NCBI RefSeq assembly: GCF_030272615.1
Contig: NC_081408.1
Coordinates: 336,504,793-336,568,792 of the forward strand
Source: Cryptomeria japonica
Taxonomy: Eukaryota; Streptophyta; Pinopsida; Cupressales; Cupressaceae
Direction: 5' to 3'
Length of the DNA: 64,000 bases
The translations under genes and the position numbers were made by a program. How positions within the stretch are numbered: the stretch's first letter is position 1; each line of letters opens with the position of its first letter. Shown one piece after another: positions 46,457 through 58,600 of the stretch. The notes under the pieces were generated by a model that was given only the letters and a program-made list of their open reading frames with translations, did not search any database and was not told where the DNA came from.

Positions 46457-47450
46457 AACTTGAACTTTGTTGGACGAAGAGGATGACACAATTTCCAAAA
46501 ATGAAAGGAAATTGAAATTTTAAAATTAGGGCCAAGGGGATACCACTTAATTTTAAAATCAGAATTCAGGACAGACTATAATTAACCTCTTAATTTTAAA
46601 AAAATTCTTAAAATTTGAAATGTTGAATTTTTGAGGTATTTTTCGATTCTAGAGGGATCAAAAATCGACAAAATCGGCCAATCTTCTAGGTTATTAAATA
46701 CAATCATAACAATCTCCTGAAATTTTGGGGAAAAAGTTGAGGACCGTGGCGGGAATGCACATGGTCCAGCCAACTTTTTTTAAAATTTTCAAGGATGAAT
46801 ATTACGATGATTTCAAAGCTAACCCCAAAAAATTGGCAAATTTTACAATTTCTAGATGGACGAAATTAAGGTTCAAATGTAAAAATAAGACCTTATTAAG
46901 GTTTTGAAGAAAAAGAGGAATTGAATTACAAATTTGAAAAAAGTCAAAACTAGTGGATAGGGACACCTTGGAAAATGTTTAGAAATCTGAATTTGAATGA
47001 AATTGATTGAAATTTGCACAAAATCCAATTAAATTTGAAAATTAGGGTTTTATGACCTAACCACTTAATTTTGAAATTTGAATTTTGGGAAAAAGGAGGG
47101 AAATTGAAATTTTGAATTGTAGGAATGAAAACAAGTTTGAGAGCAATCAAAAATCTGAAAATTAAACGAAAAATCCAATTTTTGCACAAGTTCAATATGA
47201 TTTTTGAAAATTAGGGTTTTAACAAGTAACCTCTTAATTTTGTAAATTTTATTTGTAAATTAAACAAGACAATGAGAAAATTGAATTTGATAAACAAAAC
47301 AATTTTCAGATCTAAGACAAGCAATTTTTACAAATCACAAGTTCAATTTTAATTTTAAAAACTAAGGTTTTTAATTATTTAACCACTAAGTTTGCAAAAA
47401 TTAACTTGCAAATGACAAATATACAATTTTGTTCAAAGGAAAGCATGCAA
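46457..47450 (-). other. Leader of element E, with degenerate long repeats
   Basis: Continuation of E to the right of the H insertion. A block containing AAAATTAGGGTTTT and CTTAATTTTG recurs near 47036, 47206 and 47356 (steps about 170 and 150 bp), with a more diverged copy near 46521. No coding frame is supported. Confidence 0.6.
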
Positions 47451-47466
47451 GATGTCGGTTTCACCA
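47451..47466 (-). promoter_or_regulatory. Primer binding site of element E
   Basis: The minus strand reads TGGTGAAACCGACATC three bases inside the 5' LTR, close to the H and J primer sites. Confidence 0.7.
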
Positions 47467-47520
47467 AAATGTAATGTGGTGAAATGTGAATGAGAGATCA
47501 AGAGGAAAACTACCCTTTCT

Positions 47521-49799
47521 TGTTGGCATTGTGTTGTCATTGATGTCAACTAGTATGGGATGACCACCAGTAGATGAGATGTATGTGCAACACTGCTATG
47601 AAGGAGTACAGGATGTGATATCTTGGATATCATCTTGTGTTGCAGAACACTGGTAAGGTAAGGAAGATGACCTTGGGAGTCACCTACACACAAGTTAATG
47701 CCTGACTTGTGTGATGAGATGGAGAGGTGTTTGAGCAGTTGTTTATGATGAAGAAGCAGAATGTCATATGAATCACATCCACACCAGAAGAGAAGATTGA
47801 ACAGGTCACCGGTATGTTGTGAGGTTGCAGAATAGCAGGACTCCCACTGGATGAAGATGCAGTCATCATGAGAAGCAATGACTGACAGTGTATGTGCTCA
47901 CACCGGTTCACATATGCCTATTTGAAGATATGTTGCACAAACGGGGAACTCACATGAGCAGATGACAAGGTGTTCCTCAACCAAGTAAGTGGAGCTTATC
48001 TCCTATATGCATTAAGTGCATTATAATTTGGTGGGATAAGAGTAAATAGGTAAAGGCAAGAACTTGAAGGATCATTATAGATCCACCGGTAAATTGAGGG
48101 AATACCTTAAGTGAATAAGATTAGGCTTATGCATTGGACCGACAGAGAATGCAGCATCAGAAGAGTGATGTGTTTGTCATTCAAACAAATTGGTTGAGCA
48201 GATACAGTTAGAGGAGAATGGTCTGACCAATGAAGGAGTCTAGTGAAGGATGATGAATGGTATCATCAAGAGTGATAACCGATATGTAAATCTCACCAGT
48301 AATATGAGAAAGGTGCAGAATGCAGATATGATAAGGTTACCGGTATAGTGTGTGATACCGGTGAGGTTAACGAATCAGCAGGAAAGAGGAACTGGTTGAG
48401 TGGTTGGTCGATGATCCTATTTGGACCAACATGAAGTGCCAAGTTGGCAGTTAGTTGATATGGATGCCACATGGAGTCAACATGGAGAACATGCATGTGG
48501 ATAAAGATGGAATGTACATCGACGGGGTTGTTGCAGGGTTGGTTGACTTTAATGAGAAGTCACTCAAATCACGGGACATGTTGCAGAGCTATTACAAGGT
48601 TTTGAGGCTCTAGGTCTGGAAGATAACTACGAGTCAGTTAAGAGAAATTGAGAAGATCGAGTCGATGGAGGAAACAACATGACAGTTCTTTCATGATTGA
48701 CCAAGGGATCAGCTATTAGGGTAAAAAGCAAGTTGGCAGAGATGAAAGGCGTGATCTAGGAGATGCAAAAATGGCGGAGTTGTGCAATTGGATGTCAGAA
48801 AGATCAGATCATTCAAGATCTTATTGGATTTGGTTTTCCTCGAGGATGGTGAGGAAACCCTAACCACCTGGATCTTGAATTGGTTTTTGGAGGGAAAACC
48901 TGAATATAAGCATGGGGCCAAAGAGAATGTTTGTTGTTGTTGAATAGAAGAATATTGTGCTATTGCAAAGTGAAAGACTTCTGCAAGTAAGAAAAAATTA
49001 GCCAAGTGCTCAACGAACATCCATGAAGAGAGAGGGAGTGAGAGAGAACCTAGTTGAAGCTTTCAAAGGGTTGGAAAAAAGAACTGGTAGTGTTTATATC
49101 GGTAGAATAGAGGTGAAGGAGACTGCAAAGAAGATAGATAGAGAACTGATAGAGAGTTGAATCGATGAAGAGCAGAGCAGTGAGGAGGAGATACAATGAG
49201 AGAAATTCAGAAGAGAGATAAGCTGGTAGGGCTTACTAGTAGAGAAGCAGCAAGTAAAGAGCAATAGAGAAGTGAGTCGGTGAAGTAGAGAAGGTATCTC
49301 ACTGACAGAGCAAGGTATGTATAATGGTTGCAAGATTCACTTGTAACAAGATAACTACTTGTATATTTTATTTTTACATTGTGAACATTGAGTTGTAGCT
49401 CGGTGCAGGGGTTGTAGATCCTTGGGTTGGTGCCCTAAAGTTAGGGGTTGGTGCTCCTTTGGGTTATAGCCCATAAATCAAGTAGGGGTTGGTGCTCCTT
49501 GGGTTGATGCCCTAAACTTTGTAACTATGTTTTATTGTGAGCTTGGATTGGAGCAGTAGACTCCAACAACATTGCTCACCGAGGTTTTTCCCATCTTGGG
49601 TTTTCCTCGTATATGCTAGTGTTATGTGATGTCCCCTTGTGAGTGTGTTTGCATTTAAGTTAGTCTCCTCCATAACAGGTAAGTCTACATTGAGTTAAAT
49701 CTATCAACCGGTATGCTCACATAGGATTGCAAAAGGGAAAGAGATTTGAGAACCACTAATTCACCCCCTCCCCTTCTCAGTGGTGCATTGTATCTAACA
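47521..49799 (+). mobile_element. Long solo LTR I (copia type) inside the E LTR
   Basis: 2279 bp from TGTTGGCATTGTG to GTATCTAACA, flanked by TTTCT (47516-47520) and TTTCC (49800-49804). It has TTGTCATTGATGTCAAC near its start, the GGTTTTTCCC / GGGTTTTCC box at about 49579-49606 and the hairpin at 49752-49784. There is no primer site, polypurine tract or coding region, so it is a solo LTR about twice as long as the others here. Confidence 0.75.
49407..49519. repeat. Three imperfect copies of a 36-41-bp unit in LTR I
   Basis: AGGGGTTG starts at 49407, 49443 and 49484, each followed by CCTT(T)GGGTT and a TGCCCTAAA or AGCCCATAAA segment. Confidence 0.75.
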
Positions 49800-50914
49800 T
49801 TTCCCTCCAAGGAGAGATGAGAGTTTCACTATGGATTTCTCTTCAAACACTTTTCACCTAGTTACATTGGAAGAGGAGAGGAGAATTCACTAGATTCAAC
49901 CTCCAAAGATGGAGATATAATTCTGAGTGAAGTGGGAATGATAAGTTCATCCCCTCTTCCTATTTGAAATGGAAAGGAATTGATTGAATTATGTAGTGCA
50001 AAAGTGACAAAGAACTTATTATAACTTAATATTAGAATATGGGATGAATTTGTGCACCTGTATCTGGCAGTAATATGTCGAAACAAAATCACCCTATAAA
50101 TTTGAGGAAAAGTTGCCTAGACTGTGGCGAGAAAGTACACGATCCTCTAAAAAATCTGTGAAACAAAAAGGGTTTTTTTGCCTCTATAAATGGAGCCCAA
50201 ATCTGAAAGTACAGTTGTGCACCTACAACCTACACACAGAAAAGAGAGGGAAATGGGTTGGGATTGGGGGTTTGCCTTTAGGTCAAACCCCAATTTTGGA
50301 ATTAACCAAGTAATGAAAGAAAGTACTTGCAAGTAGATGTAAATGAAAGACTGAATTGTAAATCACCTCAAGGGAGGTTGTGATAGAAATGTTGATATAA
50401 ATGCTTGTGTGGAATTGAATGTTTAAATCAATCTCCTCTTCAATGGTTGAATCCTTGAATTCAATGCAACACCTAGCCTTGAAGGGAGACTTTAGAATGC
50501 TCAATGCTTGAATACTCTTGAATTCTTGATCGTTAATTTTTACCTCATTCCACCTTATGAAAATGAGAGGACAAATTCCCTTTAAATACATGTCAATTAG
50601 GACTAATAAAATTGATTTCATCACAGGCTGACATCGGGAAAGTTTTCCAGTTCACTACACAACCTACAATTTTTCTCTAGGAAAGGTCATGCCCCAAAAT
50701 AGGGTAGGGACAAGGGCACCACGCTCCTATCCCCTGTCCTACCCCTTTCTCCAGGGCAGAGTGCAGACGGGGTGGTGCGGAAGCCAAGGAAGAAGTTGAT
50801 TATGAGGGTTGAGTAGTCTCTAGTCTCTGATCAGGCTAGAGGATTCAATCTCACATGCGTGAGGACCCTAATGCAGTCAAAAATTGCTAGGGTCACAATT
50901 TTATGACACTACAC

Positions 50915-52315
50915 CAACACATATTCTGCACAACATCATTTGGAGAAAGGAGTCCATCCCATGTCAAAGATATATGTACAGTATTACAAGAACCCAGACT
51001 CGGATTGCACAGTCAGGTTACATTGATATTGACTAGCATCCAAAAAAGTTTGTATTCCAACAACCCAAAACCCCTAATATACAAACACAAGGCGACTCAA
51101 AAATCTTAAGCCCACTCATCACTCATATTTTAATACTAACACTCAGAAACCTTAACTAGTACTCAGAATTCACACTTACCTTACCTAACATAAGATCTGC
51201 TTTAATTCACTCTAGAATTAAATTTAGCACATAAAAACCTTCCAACCTCACTCCAAGTAATGTGAGTTGGCTTTATAACAATCCATCTACAACCGCCTAG
51301 AAAACAAACATTGAATCACATGACTCATGTTGGTTGAGCACGCACGGATCAACCCAAGTCGGATCGACATCGTGCGGCTTACATCTTGACGCGGTGCATA
51401 GAAGTTGGGCTCCAACCAATTTCCAGCTGGAGCATGATCTCCCTGCATCGGCCAAGATGCGCCTTCATCTTGCCTAGTAAGGCATCAAATTTTGTGGGAC
51501 GTGGTTGGTTTAGAAAAGACCTCATTGCATTTCTTGCAAAGAATCCAACTCGGCTTAGCATCCACCTTGTAATCCCACCTTATCCATTTGTTCAGGAAAT
51601 TTGGACAACTTGGTTATTCTGGGTTGCTGCACACCCAACAATCCACCATCAGCGAGATCTACATTACATTCAAACTTCAAACTAAATCATACTTCAAATT
51701 GAGCAGCGTCAAGCTCAATAATGCAGACTTGCGGACAAGGGGGAAAAATAGATGAACATACCCCCTTATATTCTCCCCCACCTAAAATAGGTGATGCCCT
51801 TGACATTGGCAAGCATGCTATCCTGAAAACCATACATACATCATAGAAAAGAAGCAAATTTGGCTTTTGTCACAGAGTCGTCTTCTTTTTTATCCTTTGT
51901 CTGTCAAGACCCAATCAGCATTACAAATTGAGATCATTTTCTTAAAAAATTAGGAATTCCATGCTTGATTTGGAGCCGTGTTTGAGACTGTGGTGGAGGG
52001 TGGCTTTGTCATTTTTCCTTGATCGTGGGCCCAGAACAGTTGTTGGCAAGAACATGTCTGCCTTTTTCTTACTTTCTTGGAGTCGTTTATTTAAATATTT
52101 TCCCATTACTTTGTCCCTTTGATCGACACTTTGTTTCCAACATTGTTACTATGTATGAAAACCTTCTCGCACTTGAAGTTGGGCTAAGAATAATTGCAGG
52201 CTATCATTAAAGTAGAGCAGTGCTTTTTCAGTTCAAGCGGTAGTAAGGTTTGGAAAACTTTTCTCAAGCTTGCAACTGGGTTTTGTAAAACCTTCTCAAA
52301 TTTGTAAACTGGGTT
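50915..52315. other. Unassigned DNA, possible gypsy LTR edge near 51758
   Basis: Moderately GC-rich between 51330 and 51680, no supported gene. At 51759-51781 the minus strand is purine-rich (AGGTGGGGGAGAATATAAGG), which could be a gypsy polypurine tract with an LTR to its left ending near 50915; there is no partner to test this. A 33-bp tandem duplication ending in CTGGGTTTTG occurs at 52254-52286 and 52287-52319. Confidence 0.4.
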
Positions 52316-53447
52316 TTGGGTAGCCTCGAGTTACCTCGGGTAGAACCATTAATAAGTGAAATAGTACAAACAGATTCACCAGTGCTTGGTGAATCTCAAA
52401 TAACTAGGTTCTGTGATGACTATAACAATTTGGCAGTTCAAACAGTTGTGACAGAGCAACAGTTGGATATAGCAGTAGGTGGAGAAATTAAGATCTTAGA
52501 ATCAAGTACTGCAGCAAATGACAACTCGAAAATAGAAGAAATGTTTCAAAGAGATGGTTTAGATCAAAACCCCATCTCTAGTATGTTAAACATGGTCACA
52601 CAATCTCTTGTCATAAATGGTCACGAAATCCCTGTGCATTTTGAAACCAATATGTTGGGTCAAGTAAAAACTGCCTCGCTGGGCAATACTAGTAAATGGC
52701 TCTGGGTCAATGCTAGGCAGTTCAAAGGCATTTTAAAATGCAGACTTGCTCGTCTAAAATGGTCACATGAAAAGAAAAAACATTACCAGAGGGTCAATAA
52801 ATAGGGGGTAAGACAAAAGGGTGGCCTCAAGTTTCCCCCTCCTTCCTATTTAGATGGCAACAACCTTATGTGTGATAGTAGAAAATTTGTTGAATATGTC
52901 TTTTACAACCCTACTTCTACACCTCTCACTTGGAATTCTAAGTTATATGTGCAAGAATTATTGATGTCCAAGGAGAGGTTAGAACTTCTAGAGGCTAAAG
53001 AGAAAGAAAGAGACCTTAAAATAAATGTTATGGCTGTAGCAAATAAATCTCTGGTAGACATTAACAAGGCTCTAAAAGAACAAATTTCATTGTTGCAGAA
53101 ATCACTCTCAGCTGGTCAATTGGAATGGCAAAACATGAAGGATGAATGGCAAAATATACAAGTTGAATGGTAAAATATAAAAGTTTCAATGGAAGCAATA
53201 AAGTTTCAGCTGATGCTGAGGCATTCCATGATAAGGAGCAATCGATATATGAGGCTAGTGTGTTAAGAAAGGCAGAAATTGCAAAGGAAAAAAGGAGTTT
53301 CACAGAGGTTACCAAAACTTGGGATAAGAGTAGTAAACACTCTGCTCGTTCGAGTGTGGAAGAAAATGCTCATGTAGTTCAAACCCAAGAGAGAGATCAA
53401 AGAAAGGAAAGTCAGGGCATATAACGTAATTATCAAAGGCATAAAAG
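52316..53447 (+). pseudogene. LINE-1 ORF1-like coiled-coil protein, 5' part
   Basis: One frame from 52316 runs to 53173 with one in-frame stop (52802-52804); a frameshift near 53180 moves it to the frame of 53215-53420, and another near 53420 leads to RAYNVIIKGIK at the F insertion. The first 140 residues are acidic and unassigned. A basic segment VNARQFKGILKCRLARLKW recalls the first helix of NF-YA but lacks its DNA-binding half. About 52950-53170 is a clear coiled coil (EALLEAKEKERDL-like heptads). FTEVTKTWDK and RNVII-type segments follow, in the order expected of L1 ORF1 proteins. The rest resumes at 60143. In L1 elements ORF1 is the RNA-binding chaperone. No ORF2 is seen in the window. 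Confidence 0.45.
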
Positions 53448-54506
53448 TGTTGGTATTTTGGTATGGTTTTGTCATTGATGTCAACACCTACTAAACACTT
53501 ATCAACTCTGGCACTTTGGAGAATTAGCAACATTCACCGGCAAACAAGTGACTCATGCACAGTCACTGGTATCTGGTACACCGGCAAGATATAATGATCA
53601 CCGGCACTTAGAATGATATGGAAAACACTTGGTTATGTCAAAGACATTGTGTGGACACTGTTTCTTGGAGTTTTGTTTATTGGTACATTAGCATTTGCAT
53701 ATTTGTTGTTACCGGCAAATAGGTCTAGGGTTACACCGGTAGGTTTATCTTTCCTAGATCAGCATGGCATGCTATGGAGATGACTTATTATTGTTGTAAA
53801 TGCATTAAGCTAACATATTGAATCGGTTATTGCATCGAGTATTAATTGATATGTAAATTAATTTTATTGTAATATCTTGTAGAGCCGACCTACTAAAATT
53901 GGTCTTAGGTTATGGTATAATGTAAGATCTTATTTGTAAGATCAACAGTGGAATGCGAAAAAGACTTGTGTGAAGGTATATGCGAGAATAAGTAGAGCTA
54001 TACACTCAGACATCATATGAAGATTGAAGGAAGGTTTTTGAAGACAATCAGAACTACACCGATACTGAATCCAGCATATGAAGATGCAAATTTTAGCAGT
54101 ACATTCTTATTGGATTTAACCATCCAATTGTAGTCAGTGTGACTCCCATTTTGTGATTGAGCAGTGAGCTCTAGGCACTTGGCCTTTCTGCATGTGCAGA
54201 CCCCATTTATGTACACTTAATATCTGCAGTAGTATCATCTGATTGTGGGTAAGGTTTCCCACCATGCTTTTTCCCCTTACAGGGTTTCCACGTACAAATA
54301 TTGGTGTTATGTGTTGTGGATGACTTTGTCTTTATGTTTCATGCACTAATCCTTACTGGTATAGCAATTACCTATTAAAACTGTCTACCAACATATTGAA
54401 CTGGTTTACCGGTATTAAGCATTAAGCTGGTTAAGTTTCTTTTGGTTTGAATTTATTTCACAACTGATTCACCCCCCCCCCTCTCAGTTGTCTCTGGGAC
54501 CTAACA
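53448..54506 (+). repeat. 5' LTR of element F
   Basis: 1059 bp, TGTTGGTATTTTGG to GGGACCTAACA. It carries TTGTCATTGATGTCAAC at 53468-53484, the CTTTTTCCCC / GGGTTTCCACGTA box (about 54267-54295) and the hairpin at 54460-54491 (ACAACTGA / TCAGTTGT). Confidence 0.95.
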
Positions 54507-54508
54507 AT

Positions 54509-54520
54509 TGGTATCAAAGC
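54509..54520 (+). promoter_or_regulatory. Primer binding site of element F (tRNA-iMet, one change)
   Basis: TGGTATCAAAGC, one base off the initiator-Met consensus (A for G at position 9), two bases after the LTR. Confidence 0.88.
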
Positions 54521-54553
54521 CTAGTCCTCTTTTGCAGAAGTTTAACAGCTTGA

Positions 54554-55690
54554 GGAGATCCAATATCTACTAACTATTTCAGGAAGGAGAGTCCTAAACT
54601 TGATGGAACCAGCTATGGCATATGGAAGATCAGAATGGAGACACATCTAAATTGCATTGGAAAGGACATCTAGGATGTTACAAAGAATGGTTATACTGCT
54701 CCTACTCAGAGTCAGCCCAATCCACCCAACTTGACTAAAGATGAGGAAAATGATTGCAAAGCAAGAGAAGCACTTTTGAGCGCATTATCTGATCAACAAA
54801 TCATGGGACTATCAGATAGGTCTATTGCTAAAGCTATTTGGGATCATTTGGAAACATTGAATGAAGGAGATTCCATAGTCAAAATTGCAAAACTTGAAAG
54901 CTTCCGGGTCAAGTATGAACATCTAAAAAATGGAAGAAGATGAAAGGATTTCTGCTTTTATGGAAAGAGTAAATGAGATTGTTTTGGGTATTAAATGTTG
55001 TGGAGGAACCTTAAGTGAGGATGAAATCATTTTAAAAGTTTTAAGAGGATTGCCACCGGCATATAAAATGAAAGTCACTGCTATAAATGAGTTAATAACA
55101 ATGCCTAATACATCAGTAACTAAGGATACATTGATTGGGAAACTTTCAGCTTTTGAAATTGAAGAATTTGGTCCTGTTGCTACTATAAAGACAAATTTGG
55201 CCTTTAAAGCATCAACATCATCTGCTCCATCATTTGACAAATCTGATTGGAAAGCCTTTTATGCAAGAGAACTTGAAGAAAGCAGGAAAGAAAATGAAGA
55301 ACTTGAAGAACTATTTGCAAGGAAAATGCCTAAAGGTCCAGTTGGAAGTAAGTATGAAGGTAAAGCACCCTTTAAATGTTTTAACTATAATAAGATTGGT
55401 CATATGGCTTCAAGATTCCCTAATAGACATGCTAGACTAAGAGAAAAAGCTAGAAGAACATACAAGCCTAACCCCGAATATCAAAGATACAGATTTAAGA
55501 AGAATAAAGACAAATCTTGTTACATTGCTGATGAAGGTGTGACTGATGATTCTGATGAGGATCCGGCAGACAATGGATGGGTTTTTGTTGCTATAACAGA
55601 AGATCAACTAACACCTACTGCTCAACCGGTAGAACAAGCCTTGTCAGCTAAAGTTGAAGTAAAGGAGAATGGATCATTGATTCAGGATGC
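54554..55690 (+). pseudogene. Copia gag of element F
   Basis: The frame from about 54554 has no surviving ATG; KLDGTSYGIWKIRM is the start of the gag domain. A stop lies near 54672, a frameshift near 54935, and the shifted frame runs 54930-55703. UBN2-type features are KAREALLSAL, IWDHLETL and ISAFMERVNEIV. The single zinc knuckle (about 55377-55418) reads CFNYNKIGHMASRF: the second Cys is Tyr and the last Cys is Phe, so it could not bind zinc. Asp/Glu-rich and Lys-rich regions follow before the protease. A second shift near 55670 restores the pol frame. Confidence 0.85.
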
Positions 55691-58600
55691 TCACATCATA
55701 TGACAGGAGACAAAGGCAAATTCTTGAGCTTTCAAAAATACAATGGAGGCTTAGTGAGATTTGGAGATGACAAAGCTTGTTTGATCAAAGGTAAGGGTAC
55801 AATATCTCTTGATGGTAAGCATAACACTCACAATGTTTACTATGTTGAAGGATTAAAGCATAATCTTTTGAGTGTTGGTCAATTAGTTGAGAAAGGATTT
55901 CAGTTACAATTCAAAAATGGAAAATGCAAAATCATGAATAGAATTGGTTTGGAAATTGCAACCAGTAATCAGACTAGAGGTAATATCTTTCACTTGAACA
56001 ACAGTGAAAAGACATGCTTAATTGCACATATTGATGAAAGTTGGTTATGGCATAAGAGACTCTGTCATGTAAACTTTGATTGCATGGTGAAAATCAGTAC
56101 TATTAAGGTAGTTAGAGATTTACCTAAAATTGTCAAACCTCACAATACAGTATGTAAGGAATGTCAATTTGGAAAACAAGTTAGAGCTAGTTTCAAAAGT
56201 ATTCTAGAAAAATCCAATAATGCTCTTGATTTAATTCACACTGATTTATGTGGTCCAGCTAGAACTAAAAGATTACAAGGTGATAGATATTTCATGCTAA
56301 TCATTGATGACTATTCTAGAATGTGTTGGGTTACTTTTCTCAGAGAAAAATCAGAAGCACTGGGAAAGTTCAAAATGTTCAAATCAATGGTAGAAAATGA
56401 AACCGGTAAGAAAATCAAATGTCTAAGATCAGATCAAGAAGGAGAATTTACATCTAAGGAATTTAATACATTATGTGAAGTAAATGGAATCAGAAGATAG
56501 CTATCAGCACCTCAGACACCACAGCAGAATGGAGTTGTTGAAATGAATAACAGAACTATCTTGGATAAAGAAAGAAGTATGTTATCAAAAGCAAACCTAC
56601 CACATGTATATTGGAGAGAGGCAATCAATACAGTAGTCTATACATTCAACAAAGTTCACATCAAAGGTGAAACTGGTAAGACCCCTCATGAACTATGGTT
56701 TGGTATTACTCCTACTCTTAAATATTTCAAAATTTTTGGAAGTAAATGTTATATTAGAAGAGATGAGTATATTAGAAAATTTGATCCTAGAAGTGATGAA
56801 GGAATATTTCTTGGTTATTCATATAAAAGCAAGACATATAGATGTTTTAACAAAAGATTGTAGAAAATTATTGAAAGTATAAATGTAAAGATTGATGAAC
56901 AATTCAGAGGAACTTCAAGGTATATAGACTCTGAATCGGGAATAGAAATTTTGACAAATGAACCTACTCTGAATCCACCAGTACAGAATGAAGATCCAAT
57001 TACCCTGGTTTCATATGTGAATTCCACAGTAACTGAGGAACAACAACAAACAAAGACACCCTGGTATGTAAGACTGAATCACTTTGAAGATAAGATAATT
57101 GGAAACAAGTTTAAAGGAGTTATGATAAGAGGAAGATTGGCAAATGAAGAGGTATGTCTTATTTCTCAAATTCAACCATCATCAGCTAATGAGGCATGTG
57201 AAGATAAATTTTGGATTAAAGCTATGGAAGAAGAATTAGAAAAAATTGAGAAAGATAACACTTGGACATTAGTTCCCCGGCCTAAAGATAAAAATGTAAA
57301 TGGAACCAAATGGGTATTCAGAAACAAACTTAATGAAGATGGTAAGGTTATCAAAAATAAAGCAAGACTAGTGTGTAAGGGATATTCTCAGAAAGAAGGA
57401 ATTGATTACAATGAAACCTTTGCACCGGTAGCTAGAATTGAGGTAGTCAAATTATTTTTGGCTTTTGCAGCACATAAGAACTACAAAATATATCAAATGG
57501 ATATTAAATGTGCATTTTTGAATGAAGATCTTGAAGAAGAAGTTTACTTTGAACAACCTGATGGATTTTCTTTGACAGATAACAAAGATATGGTTTGCAG
57601 GTTAAGAAAAGATTTGTATGGATTGAAGCAAGCTCCAAGAGCTTGGTATGCAAGATTGGATAAGTATCTTTTGAAGATTGGTTTTTCTAAAGGAAATGCA
57701 GACAACAATTTATACTATAAAGTGACTAATGATGACATCCTGGTTATAGAAGTATTTGTTGATAATATAATCTTTGGAGGAGAAGATGGATTATGTAAAG
57801 AATTTTCTATTAAAATGCAGCAAGAATTTGAAATGTCTATGATTGGAGAAATAAAAAAAAATTTAGGATTGCAGATTTCATAGACTGATAAAGGTATATT
57901 CTTGAGTCAATCCAAGTACTTAAAAGAGTTACTAAAGAAATTTGGGATGGAGAACTCTAAACTAGAAAGCACACCTATGACCACAAATGACAAATTATCA
58001 CTGAGGGATGAATCTACACCTATTAATCCAACTAGATACAAATCTATGATAGGAAGTTTACTATATTTGACACAAATCAGACCTGATATTATGAATGCAA
58101 TATGTATTGTTTCAAGATTTCAAAGTAATCCTAGAGAAAATCATGAATCAGCGGTAAAAAGGATTTTCTGGTACTTACAAGGTACTATAAATCTTGGATT
58201 ATGGTATCCTAGAGATGAAAACTTTGAATTGTGCACATACACATATGCAAATTGGGCAGGAGATGTGGATGATAGAAAAAGCACCACCGGCGGAGCATTC
58301 TTTCTTGGAAACAAACTAGTTTCTTGGTTAAGTAAGAAACAAAGTTGTACATCTTTATCAACAACAAAATTAGAATATGTTGCAGTAGCAACTAACTGTA
58401 CACAGGTACTATGGCTCAAGCAAATGTTGAAAGACATAAAGGTAAAATTCAAGGAACCTATTACTATCTATTGTGATAACACTGCAGCAATTGATATATC
58501 TAAAAATCCAGTATTACATTCCAAAACAAAACATGTTTCTATCAAACTGAATTTTCTAAGGGAAAATGTTGAAGCAAAGGAAATAAAACTAGTTTATGTG

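Larger units (their letters stand above)
21491..50914 (-). mobile_element. Element E: gypsy-like element with gag and protease only, heavily nested
   Basis: On the minus strand: 5' LTR (50914 down to 47470, interrupted by solo LTR I), primer site 47451-47466, leader (47450-46457), then after the H insertion gag (28019-25422), solo LTR G, protease and Pro-rich tail (24314-22662), 3' noncoding, polypurine tract 21891-21906, and a truncated 3' LTR (21890-21491). The two LTR parts align over about 400 bp with many differences. No RT, RNase H or integrase is seen between protease and polypurine tract. Removing nested insertions leaves about 7.6 kb. The primer site resembles those of H and J, so a Tat-type helper is plausible. 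Target duplication cannot be checked because the left LTR is truncated. Confidence 0.75.
47470..50914 (-). repeat. 5' LTR of element E, interrupted by solo LTR I
   Basis: Minus-strand start TGTAGTGTCATAAAATTG (ending at 50914), end CATTACA at 47470. After removal of I and one target copy the length is about 1.16 kb. The part from 50510 to 50914 matches 21491-21890. No polypurine tract follows 50914, as expected for the outer edge of a 5' LTR. Confidence 0.8.

Noticed and set aside
47521-49799. Complete element between 47521 and 49799
   Set aside because: No primer site, polypurine tract, internal LTR repeat or coding region is present; a single long LTR explains it.
51386-51685. Open frames on both strands around 51379-51685
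   Set aside because: Overlap on opposite strands in a GC-richer stretch and match no family I know; likely chance.
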